Below are positions 12,901-24,700 of a stretch of DNA of 64,000 bases, in pieces. The notes beneath the pieces were generated by a model. It made no database searches. It was not told where the DNA came from and saw only the letters and a program-made list of their open reading frames with translations. Source of the DNA: Glandiceps talaboti (Eukaryota > Hemichordata > Enteropneusta > Spengelidae). Every line of letters starts with the position of its first letter. Position 1 is the stretch's first letter. Position numbers and translations under genes: made by a program. The stretch lies in the NCBI RefSeq assembly GCF_964340395.1, contig NC_135560.1, positions 8,768,598 to 8,832,597 of the forward strand. Reading direction: 5' to 3'.

Positions 12901-14291
12901 AATGTTTATCAACATGCCTACTTATTCCTATTACCATCTTTGCAAATCTCAACATCACTTGACTGTTGCTTGAGTGTTTATTCACTTGCCTACCCATTCA
13001 TTTTATCTTTGCAATATACACCATCATTTGGCTGTTGCTATGAGCATCGTCTTGTTACTAGGCGTATTTGCAAACATTTTTTGAGTGTTTATTTCTTTGC
13101 TATGATTCCATCCCTGTTGTTACCTTTGCAATATTTCAGTTTAGTTGTGCTAAAAATTCAAAAGATTGATACATTGTGTCTTAACATATCATGCAAAAGT
13201 AATGAAATTCAATAATATTCATCCATAGCAATAAGCTTAAACAGACAGACGAACAGACAGAGAGACCAATAATTACATATTTTCCCTTATAGGAGGTAAA
13301 AATGGGCCTTATTACCAACACAGGGATGACTTGCATTGGTGTGAGCATATGCTGATACTTGAATGAAGCACATTGCTGAGAACATGTACATGATACCTGT
13401 ATGCAAACAAGTATGCAAATGAAAACCACAATCATGGCAAATACTCCAGTAATTATGCCACAATAACATTCATATATCATGGGGTTCTGTGACTCGATAT
13501 TGTTATTATAGCCATATTGAGTGTTGAAAATAATTTAAATTTATATTTTCAATGTCTTGGCAGAACACATCACCTACCTGTTCTCTGCTCTAGGTACATG
13601 TATCTGTATCTTGCAATGGGAATCAGAACACACCACCTACCTGTTCTCTGTTCTAGGTCCCTGTATCTTGCAATGGATCTCTGTCCAATTTCAGCCCAGA
13701 TTGGATCAGGGTCCAGTGACCTTGTGATGCGACCTTCATCATAATGAGACCCAAATATCCCATGATTACATTCCTGTATGTCCTGCAAAGTATCCAAAAG
13801 TTTACATCATCACATCATAACAATTGACATAATGGCATTATTCTGACCTATATTCCATATATCTAACAGAACTTATTTACATTGCAGTGATCTATTTATA
13901 ATGAATAAATCAAATATTCAGACTAATTATGCAGCAGCATAATAGTCTACGAGCGCCTGTTAAAACAAGTTTCCTGTAATCTTTGATTTACAGTCTCAGA
14001 CTATCTGATAACACAGTGGAATCACTGTACTTTGGTGTTACACTAGGTTGTACTTAAATTTGACAGAGGTGAAGCAAAGGCACTGACTATCTGATAGTAC
14101 ATATCACACACATACACACCTACTAAAGTACATATCACACACATCACACCTGCTAAATTTACCTTTGGTTCTTTTGGTCCAATAAGACAGACTTTTAAAC
14201 TTGGTGATATAAGTGTTACATGACGAGCTGCTGCAGATCCAATCATTCCAGCACCAACAATACAGATATCATAATAACTGGTATCTGCCAT
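9939..14291 (-). CDS. FAD-dependent oxidoreductase (DAO / sarcosine oxidase-like), complete, copy 2
   Basis: Five coding exons on the minus strand: 14163-14291, 13641-13782, 12033-12614, 11397-11540 and 9939-10195. They sum to 1254 nt, 417 residues plus stop, and all junction phases agree. The N-terminus has a dinucleotide-binding motif, IVGAGMIGSAAARHV, a few residues after the Met, as in the DAO (FAD-dependent amine/amino-acid oxidase) superfamily. Exon 5 has SCITTLTPT, similar to the segment carrying the covalent FAD cysteine in monomeric sarcosine oxidase/PIPOX, and then a Gly-rich C-terminal FAD-contact segment. Family size (about 390-420 aa) fits. The predicted product is a flavin oxidase of an amino acid or secondary amine; the substrate cannot be read from sequence. 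An acceptor-like CAG just before the ATG (14298-14304) suggests a non-coding first exon upstream. Exon 2 has a second, in-frame donor 63 bp downstream (see separate entry). Confidence 0.92.
10555..10892 (+). mobile_element. tRNA-derived SINE-like element
   Basis: Shows a pol III A box (TGGCTAGCGTG, 10565-10575) and B box (GGTTCGAGCCC, 10601-10611). The body is about 220 bp, and the tail carries AAAGCGCTTTGAGCACG and GGAAAGCGCTATATAAG, a type of 3' end common to many SINEs of marine animals. It lies in the last intron of oxidoreductase copy 2, antisense to the gene. Confidence 0.8.
12740..13140. repeat. Diverged tandem repeat in intron 2 of the oxidoreductase
   Basis: Two to three imperfect units containing CTTGCCTA, GTTACCTTTG, CATCATTTGGCTGTTGCTAT and GTGTTTATT recur about 100-200 bp apart. 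No coding function. Confidence 0.6.
13578..13641 (-). repeat. In-frame tandem duplication of oxidoreductase exon 2 end with second donor
   Basis: The last ~50 bases of exon 2, including the donor ACAG|GTAGGT, recur 63 bp downstream, ending ACAG|GTAGGT at 13578. Both donors have the same phase. The encoded RYRDLEQRTG is echoed as RYRYMYLEQRTG. Use of the distal donor would add 21 residues. Confidence 0.8.
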
Positions 14292-16317
14292 TTTAACCTG
14301 GAGATTTCACCTGGGTGGTTATAAGCATAAAGAAAACTTATCAAGTGCTACAGATGTAGGATTAAAGTCCAGCATTCTATCATGACATATGGTGTGAGGA
14401 ATGACATGAAAGTCATACTTTAGTCACAATGTCTTAACATTTGGAATTTATATGTACACACATGCATGATCAATAACTTATAATTCTGACAGACACTTTT
14501 TGTAGTTTGACAGTGTTCATTAGTACAGAGTTTAGATTAAACCTTATTTAGAGTTTGTGTTCATGAGTCAATTTCCCCTATATTGTATAGTCAGCCTGAC
14601 AAGGTCAATAGTTTATAATATCAGATAAAATACTTAAAGGCCCGGGTTTCAATGCCAGGTTCTTGCATTACTGTTATCTTATCAGTGGAGATTACACAGG
14701 ATTATTCTTTTGTTCTAGACCAACTTTTTTCTATAGCTACGCCAGAAAACTGTTTTTCACACCTACATTTTAATCCAAATCAGAAGTGACCCTTTGGGGT
14801 AGGGGTGAGGGGGCCAAATAGAACCATTTTAGTTCTCATCTGACAAAAAATGATTTTACTTATAACAGAGCCTGCTTCGTACCCTAAATACAATGTATTT
14901 CTAAAGTATTTAATTTATGTATTTATTATTATTAAACAACAAAAGGATAGTCCATCTCCTTATATGATGCCTCTTTTGACTGTGAAAACTAATTTCAGAA
15001 TTATGCAAAATAATGAGTATTACTCCTAGATGTCATAATCTAATATTACTTTAATAAATTAGTCTCTCGCCCACAACCTTAAACCGTTGTCTTTTTTTTA
15101 TGTTAATATTTACTTCTTATTTTATGTTTATCTCTTTTGTTGTGTGCAGAAATAACTTTCAATTTTAATTTTAATAGAAAGTAATGCTAATGGCCGTCCA
15201 GACAACACCAGAAACATATTGTATCGTAGATATATCCATCATGTGTACATTAGACAAAATTTTGAGCAAAATGGATGAAATATCAGCTAATTGCTAAATC
15301 TAATAAACTATGCAAATTATTGATTTAATATGCAATCATATATATAAGCTGTATATGAGTCATGGCATGATCAGTATGTAAAAGTTAATGATATTCTAGG
15401 CTTCCACACTAAATAAAAGTAAATAAAATTGATTATGCAAATTTAGTTGGATATGTGCCAGTCATATTTAATATACAGTCTAATATTGTGTGGTTGTTTT
15501 CTACAATCTCTCTCCACTGTATAGTAAAATGGTTTTCTTTAGCACGACATACCATTCTTGCCACCAACAGTGCAACAGTGGTTACACTTTTGGAGCATAA
15601 TATATTAAACTGGATGACGCATCACGTTCTCAATTGTGCCTTACTTTAAGACTGGAGGATGAGTTTTAGTACTCCCTTGAGTAAACTGAACAAAGTAATA
15701 CTGTGAACCACCTGTCAGTGCATGTGTGATGGATGTAACTGACATATGTGCGCTGTTCACCCTTTCCCCAGCAGGAGATTTAGCTATAGGTCTTTGGTAG
15801 AATTTGTCCAATGGATGACTACTTGGAGTGAGATTGTAGAAAATGACCACCACATGTATAGTTACTAGACTGATAATATCTACAGGACACAAAATACATC
15901 CTTGAATAAAACTTAGATGTTTGCAATGATTGCAAAATATTCCTAAGATGCCACCTCTATCACAGATTGTATATTACAGACCTTGGTTCAGAAGCTTAGT
16001 TATTCAAAAGCCTTCTTTACTATCTTTAACAAGCAAATATTATGTTGTTAACTTCAAATACTATTTTAAACATCATGTTCTGGGGGTAATATACATGGTC
16101 AAGTACTAAACACCCCCTCCCCCTCACCTCTCTCAGGCTACACCCTCCCAAGTTACAGGCATCACATGCACATGCATATACAGTATTTAAATGTGCCGAT
16201 TATTAAAACGCTTCCCCCCCCCCCCCGATGGTGAAACTGACCAGTCCCTGGTTTCTTAAAGTCGATCAGCTACTTCAGCCACGATTAAAGCAAAACAAAG
16301 CTATGGTTTTACCTACC
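14292..16317. other. Upstream DNA / possible first intron of oxidoreductase copy 2
   Basis: No coding exon recognised. A donor-like ACG|GTAGGT on the minus strand near 16317, at the edge of a more CpG-containing stretch, could end a non-coding first exon that splices to the acceptor-like CAG just before the ATG at 14291. Confidence 0.35.
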
Positions 16318-16560
16318 GTTTGCGGGTTCACATTCCAAAACACCAACTAAAACATACAGACGGGTCAATGACATCACAAGGTCAACAGCGGCGCGAGGAA
16401 CGTACGAGTTTACAACGTGATTTCATAAATTAGTGTCCACACTCCAACCGTTGGTGGCGCTCTTTATCATAAATCATCACACATTCACTACTAAGTACTA
16501 GTCATATGAACCATAACCTGTCCGTTAGGCTGTGTGTATATATAGAAACCACTTTTACCA
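16318..16560 (-). promoter_or_regulatory. Candidate promoter and 5' UTR exon of oxidoreductase copy 2
   Basis: The segment is locally richer in CpG than its surroundings (GGCGCGAGG, AACGTACG, GGTGGCGCTC), ends in a minus-strand donor-like site, and has a TATATATA stretch around 16537. This is inference from composition and position only. Confidence 0.3.
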
Positions 16561-18035
16561 ACAACAAACACACACACACACAACAAAATTCGACAGATGA
16601 CCTTGATATTTGGTAAATATTTGGTGATATTGATCAATTGACTGATTTATTTTTGTGGTGGTATAAAACTTGTTTTCTTCTTTCCTGGTAATCTAGTTGC
16701 TTGACCTCGGGTGTTCTTCCGATACAATATGACACACGATGGAACATCGCTATCGAGGATGGAACATTCAAGGTCTAGCAAAAGTCATCTCTGCAGTTCA
16801 GGGATATAAATTACTGCCAATCAGAGAACTGCATTGGAGACAAGCACAGAGGAAAATAGCTAATTTTTTCATGTATATTCAGCTTAAGGAGGGCTTGTAA
16901 AAATAACCACCAATGTGTGAATGACAACGTCTACACACTCACTCATCAAAGTCACAATTACCATAAACTGATAAGACATAGTAGTTAGTAGTTTGTTATC
17001 ATCACAGGGATATTGGACATTAGTATTATAATATAGAGGTCATGGGTTATTGAATATATTAACATATATGCATATATGGCCCATCCCACGGCCATACATC
17101 ATCTCAATGGAATGTCGAGTCTGAAAATGACATTAGCTAGACATTCGGGCAAGCCCTCACTGTGAACTTTGTTTGCTTATCGTATTGGAAGAAAGCCCAA
17201 ATGTCTAGAAGCACGACTACTAGTACTTTCCTGGTCTCTTTCAGCTATATATAATTCTCTCTTTATTGACTAAATAAAGACACCTTGTCCATTCTTCTCC
17301 TCTTATCTAAATTAAAACACCCCTAATCTTATAATGGTTACACCAACAGTTTGCTTAAATTATCTCTTATCTTCTGGGAGATTATTACACCGAGCAAACA
17401 CTCAACCATGCACAGACTAGTATACTAATCTATGCATGGTTGAGTGTTTATTTAACTGATCAATCGATCAATCAATTACATGCTTGCTATCCACTATGCA
17501 CAGATGATTAAGATGATTATCATAATAAATATATCCTGTGTGTTTTTCTTCAAAGTTTGTAAGTGAATAATACTCCCCAAATATTTTTCTCAATGACTAA
17601 GTTTTTGTTGTGGTGTTGTCAAATTTGCTGGCCATAACATATTTTACCAGGTAGTATGAAACCAGGTTATCTTCATGAGGTCCTTTTGCATGTATTGACA
17701 AGAAAACCAGACAACTTATGATAATGTAATAATCTTCTTTTATTAGAATCATGAAAGAGCATCTTGCTCTTTGTAAATTTTTTGAAAAGTTGTTTGTGTT
17801 CTCGTTTTATGTTGATACTGTATTTGAACAGTTAGAGTTTTGTAGTTGTTCTTCATCACCTTACTAAACCCACAGAAAGTATCATAAATGTCCATTTTCT
17901 TTATAAGAAAAATGTTGTACATTTAGAAATTCTTCCATGCCCTCGTCAGATATTCTAATCTGTAACACTTGTCACACTGGAATAAAGCACAACTGGAAAG
18001 TTTGTATATCCATTTTGATGGGTGTACAACCTATC
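16561..18035. other. Spacer between oxidoreductase and AGGF1
   Basis: Apart from the inverted repeat at 17396-17449 and a short CA run (about 16569-16582), no feature is visible. A minus-strand AATAAA (17739-17744 as TTTATT) about 290 nt past the AGGF1 stop could serve that gene. Confidence 0.5.
17396..17449. repeat. Perfect 17-bp inverted repeat with 20-bp spacer
   Basis: AAACACTCAACCATGCA (17396-17412) faces its exact reverse complement (17433-17449). The 20-nt spacer itself contains the palindrome TAGTATACTA. Confidence 0.85.
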
Positions 18036-18414
18036 TCAAATATCAAATATTTGTTCATCTTTGGTTATTTTAGTGGCAGTCTTGGTATCAGTTTGTTCAC
18101 TGTCGGCTATTTCACTTGAGGTTTTAGGTACATCTAGACTTTCTGTGTCACCTTTAACCCACTGCAGTTGAGCTTTTCCTGTGTTCCTTGGTTGATCCTT
18201 AGGGTTTTGCATTTGTTGGAATCTATTTCTGGCTTTATCCCAGTTTTGGTTGTTCCTTTTACTGTATTGTACTTCATCCATAGACCTGCATACTCCAGCA
18301 CCTAATCCTGCCTTTTTATCTCTGACAACAACTTGAATCTGTGAGTATAGAAAATATATGCATTTGTTGACCTGGTGATGCACTTGAAACAGACTGAACA
18401 AGTTTTTGACAGAG

Positions 18415-18489
<75 letters not shown>

Positions 18490-18771
18490 AAAAAAAAACA
18501 ACAACAACAAAAACCTGACAAACACAGACAGACACACACACACACACACAAAGACAGTTACACAGACAGACATACACAAACACAGACAGACATAGAAACA
18601 CACAGAGACAGACAAACACACACACACACAAAACCCAGACACACATAGACAGACAGACAGACAGACACACACGCACGCACACACACACATACAGACAGTT
18701 ACACAGAGACATACACATACAGACAGACAGACAGACACAGAGACACAGACACACACAGACACAGACAGAGA

Positions 18772-18846
<75 letters not shown>

Positions 18847-21640
18847 CACCTTGCCTAAGCACTTCGGAACCTTAGAAGTTCAGTTGTGCTATAAACCAAG
18901 TATATGAATACTCAGGTATACATGTCTTCTACACTTACAGGTTTATCCAATCCTTGTTCATGCTTGCCAAGTAATTGACCATCTTTCCAGCCCATCTTCT
19001 TTAACATTTTATGACCAACATTACTCTTGTCAATAGCCCTGGAATTGAACAATTGGATTTAAAAAAAGTCCTTCATTAGAAAACTCAGCCTAAATACCCC
19101 ACTCTACAGATTGCAAGAATTGTCCTAGCCTACACTCTTTAAATCACTGGTCACTTGCACTGTCGTACATATGGTTTATTCAGTACTTTGGCCACTGGCC
19201 TTAGATACAAATGTATTAAGATATAACAAATAGACACTAGAAGAGTTACAGCAAATAAATAAACAAGAACATATCAAGACAAAATAACGAAATAAATCAA
19301 TGTGGTAGTAATAGCTGTGTCTAACATGGTATGCTATTCAGTACTGACTCAGATTTTGAATGCCGAATGTAAAAAATGTGCAAAATTTCTCAAAGTCTGA
19401 ATATTGGTGGTTTTTACTGGTTACAACATAGTTGACAGAGGGTTTGTGGTTACAAACTTGTCTAGTTAATAGAACATTAAACAATGGACACTAAAACCCC
19501 CAGTTAAAAGCTCAAGATGTGTGCTCATTAATACATTATTGTCACCTGTTTGCAGGTGTGTGAAGATGCTTTCAGACAGCTGAATGTTTCTGCGGAGAAC
19601 TGGAGGGAATTTAACATTTTGAAATGACTTCTTCCCCTAATAGTGATGAAGCTTTCAGTCTACTTACTTTAGAGATAATGGAACAAATGATATATAAATA
19701 TGTGCATGTCTTGTTAGTCATGTACACAACAAATTTACCACTAATATCGTTTCCTTGTTATCTGTGATCCTAACAAAGTCTCACTGGTAATTTCATTATG
19801 TACTGTTATCTGTCACTAATTTCTGATTCTGAATTTGATTGATGACTATAAACCTAATTATTTTATTTTCTGTCTTGGATGTATCCTCTTTGCTTTGTAA
19901 ATAAATAAATTTGTTAAAAAAAAACAATAGATATTTTCACGAAAATGTTAAGATGTTTCAGTCTTCAGCTAGTTCTCACAGACCAATTTTTACTAATTAC
20001 TGGACTAGTATATTGTGTACAAGTACAAGAAAGCATTTTAGTCACCACATCTTTTTTTTCATTTTCGTTTTCCAGTGAAAAAAGCAAAAATAAGTCTTTA
20101 GCAAAAATTTCCAAGTTTTAAGAGTATCTGATTCAGAATGAGGACTCAGCACAACTATTAGGTGGTGTACCATGATTTCTGGCTTTCTCCTGGAAGAAGT
20201 ACACAATTCATTATACACAGTATTTACATACTGATAGTCACATGATACCTTCTACATGTAAACTAACACCTAGTGATTTGACATGTACATATGTATGGGA
20301 CAATGAAAAAGTTAGGTACGGACATAATATTTGTCGTTGTGGACATCATATGCTCACTTTGCCATTTTCCGCAAGGTGCACGTTGAGCACTTTTATGTTC
20401 AGTTTGCCAATTTTGGGATCCTTACATATCTGGAAAAAGTTTTAAAATGTTCAAGTTACCTATCTACAGAAGCAGGCAAGTCATCTTTCTGGTGAGGGTT
20501 ATCACTGCCAACTGTTTTTCTTCTGTGTTGTGCTCTGTCAGAATAGTTAGGATTATTTATTGCATCAGTGTTGTCTTCGTAGTCTGCATTTGCTAGCATG
20601 TATTTTTTCTTGATCTGTTTTAATTGTTTCTTCCGTAGCTTTTCTCTCTCTTCCTTGGTGAGAATGGTCACTGTAAAAAGATATCCCACATGTCATTTCA
20701 AAGTTTTGTCTTGTACACAGGAATATTTATTCTGATTGATCAGAAGCTCAAAGTAATGGATACAATTAATGATATGGAGACAGGTAAGTGATCTAATCAA
20801 AATGACTGAACTGTTTCATGAAAACCTGCTGTCATTACCACACACCTACGTGTTTCTTGCTTAGCTATACCTGTCTGTACAATACCTGGTTCACAGATGA
20901 TTTACAACACCTACCTGTTTGTGTTTCTTGTTTAGCTAGAGCCGCCTGTACAATGCCCGGTTCACAGTCATTACAAGTTTCATCACCAGGATGTATGTGA
21001 ACTCTAAGTACTGTGGTACCAATCCTGACAGTGTCACCATGAGACAGTGGGCTACATTCACTTTCTTCCCTTGCCTAAAGTTACAAAGTAATACATTCAC
21101 ATTAAATTCCCAGTGGCTGGATTGTTTCTTATATCACATTTGCATTTTGTCTTCACTGCAATCTATCGGTACTATTTTTGAACAGAATGACTGATGACAG
21201 GTTCAGATTTGAAATAGCACAAGGAGTAAGCATGATCAAGATGTTTTTTGCTATTTACAAGAATTGATTTCTATATTCATAAAGTGCATGTATCACCAAA
21301 ATTTCAACAAAATGGACTCGCACAACTCAACTCGAGTAACAGACTACTTTTCTGTCCATTTCTCTCTTTCTATGTAATAAACATCTTCCTTCTCTCATTT
21401 CCTGAGTAAAAGCATTACTAACCTCTACTGTCAAGGGGTTGTCATTGACAACAGTCCCATTCTGACTACCACAGTCTTTAATCCAGTACTGTTGTTTATC
21501 TTGGTTGTAACCAATCTCTGCATGTTTCTTACTAACTCCAATATCTGGTATACATACACTATGGCTATCCTCCCTACGAACAAACCATACAAGTAATTAT
21601 AGATATATAATAAAATTGAATCTATCATATATTTATACAT

Positions 21641-21716
<76 letters not shown>

Positions 21717-24700
21717 ATTCATGCACATACATACATGCATACACATTAACATACATTATATATTATATATAATATATATACACACACACGCACGCATGCA
21801 CACACATACATACATACATACATACACACACAGAGACATACATACACACATACATACATGCTGCAATACATACACACACGCATATATACATACATACATG
21901 CATACATGATGCATACATACATACATACATACATACATACATACATACATACATACATACATACATACATACATACATACATACATACATACATACATAC
22001 ATACATACATACATACATACATACATACATACATACATACATACATACATACATACATACATACATACATACATACATACATACATACATACATACATAC
22101 ATACATACATACATACATACATACATACATACATACATACATACATACATACATACATACATACATACATACATACATACATACATACATACATACATAC
22201 ATACATACATTCATGCATGCATGCATACATACATAACACACACACATACACATCCTGACTTACCTGCCAATGGTTCCACCCATATATGTAATAATAAACA
22301 AAGTACCAAGCTTCAAAGACTCTGACTCAGTTGCAATTAATCTCACACAGGCTGGCCAATGTTCTTTGACAACTACAAATAACCAAATAAGTAATCATGT
22401 TATTTATCAGACTTTGAGCTCAAAAACTCTGGTAATACATAACATGAGTTTTTCTATAGCACGTTACCACACTATGCTCCAATATGTAAAGCTAATTGAA
22501 GGAGTTACTGGTGATATGGTTAAATCTAGTGACATTGAATAAATTCTTTATCAAAAGAGGATTATCATATACTCTATAGATATAGAAAATCTACTATCAT
22601 TAAAAAATTTTTTATTGCAGCCGTGTGTTAAGAGAAATGGCAATTTAAAACATAGTACCGTATTTTAAAAGTTTTTTTAAAAGTATCTGTACAAAACTCA
22701 AATGTATTATTTCCACGACATTTTCTTCTTCTTTCATACCCAAGTCATTTAAATTATCTTTACAAAATTTACACGTGATATTACCCATGACGATATCACC
22801 ATGATATTTTCACCTACTTTCATCCTCTTCTTCTTCATCCTCTGTGAAGCTTTCAGTTTCCATCACTTCTAGTGACTCCTCTTTTGAACTGTCAGAAATC
22901 TCTCCCTCTTCCATCTCAGAGTCACTTTTAAGACCAACAGGACTGTCAGCTTTGTTGTCATGACAATCCTCCTCATTGTTACCATGGCAACTATCATCAC
23001 TAACATCTATTTCAATAACCTCAATGTCCTTTTGCTTGACTTTCTTTTGGTAAGATTCTCTTTTCTTATGCTTAGGCTCATTATCTGTAATCTTTTATTT
23101 AAAAAAAAAAAAGCAGACAAAAAAAATCATTTTTGGGGGATGTACGCACCAGTATATGGTTTTCCAATTGCTGTTCCATCAAGGGATAGTCTTGCTTTTG
23201 GTGTCGTTTTCACACATCTTTGGGAAATATTCAAGTTGTCCAATTTGGCTGTCAGGCTTTTAAGTATGGTTTCCTAGCAAATAAAATTGACAGAGGGCAA
23301 GACTGTTGATGGTTCAAACTCAAACGCCTTGCAGCAATTGAAAAACAAAATACTAACAAGTGCTACTTAGTCGGTGACTTCGAGCTGTCATGTCTAGCCG
23401 CAAACCCTAAGATCTTAGCTTTTAGAGATTACCAATCAACTACAAATCAAATTTTATGTTCAATATTCTGAGGGAAATGCAATAATCAGAATCTCGAAAG
23501 GCCTCTTTACGAGTAACTTCTCTTACAAAATTACTTAACGTTTGTCCTATCTGAATGTTGAATGGATAATCCCTATGATTACTGTTCGTAGGTAACAAAG
23601 AAAGAATACCCAAATATATGTTTCTTTCAATGTACTCTATCATAATAAGTGCTGGCAACTGTAGCGTTTCTTTGTTCTTATAACTGATCTTATAAAGCAA
23701 ACAACACACTATGGCTGCCAGCACTGTATGTATAGCACTGAAATGTGTCTACATCTACAGAGCAAACACTGCATTCATATTGTCAGCACTTTATGTAGAG
23801 TTGAAATTTGTCTAAATCTACAGAGCAAACACTACACTCTTATTGCCAGCACTGTAAATCTTAGCATCAGTATGCAAACCATAACATGCTCAAAATCTGA
23901 CTAAATGTTTCATCATCTTGTGAAAAAGTTGGGATGTGAAGTTGTAATATTCACATTAACATTTAAATACCCTGTACTGTAACTGTAATTGTACATTTCG
24001 TATATGGAATCCAAAGCCCTATACTGCTAATTTTTTCCATTCAGTTCATAAATATTGTGATATAAATGTTCTCTTTACCTCTATAACTTCTTCATCTTCT
24101 GAGCTATCATATTTCACGGTAGATGATTTTGTGTTCTGTTTCCCTGCAGCTTTCCGTCTCTTTTTCCGTCGTTCCCTAGCATTTGTGTCTCCCAGTGCAT
24201 CTTTCACCTCTGGGATAGTTTGTTTTGGGATCTCAACTTGGGAATGAAACTCATAGGTTCTCGTTCTTTGGTTGTAATAATAATATATACCTGTATTTTG
24301 GTCATAGTAAAGTTGATTTTTCTGGGAAACAAAAATGATAGCAAACATTAGAGGAAAGTGAATCACCGATGTGGATTCCTTTTTAAAACGGTCTTCAAAA
24401 TTAACAGGAAACATTTACATAACATATTGATGATAGTAGTCTGTGATTGTAAAACAGTCATATGTCAAAAATTACACACAGGAGCCTCTTTACAATAAAC
24501 TTCAGAATAAAATAAAAAGTCAACGTGAATTCCTTTTTAAAATGGTCTCCATATGAAAATTAACAGCAACATTTTAGATAATATCATATTGATGATGGTT
24601 GTGTGTGATTGTATTCATGCCAGCTTTCAAACATTCATTTGTCAAAAAGTACCCAGGAGCTTCTATTACATTCAAAGGAATGGATGTAAAATAGTTTCAA

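Noticed and set aside
18302-18862. Long Cys/Val open frames on the minus strand and a Thr/His frame on the plus strand
   Set aside because: They read through AC/CA microsatellites; composition is purely that of the repeat.
21746-22325. Open frames of 150-165 codons of Met-Tyr-Val-Cys or Tyr-Ile-His-Thr repeats
   Set aside because: Translation of the TACA array in all frames; the only coding part nearby is the AGGF1 exon 22264-22372 on the other strand.
22811-22814. Donor AG|GTG for AGGF1 exon 4
   Set aside because: It breaks the frame of the next exon; A|GTAGGT at 22818 keeps the FHA frame.
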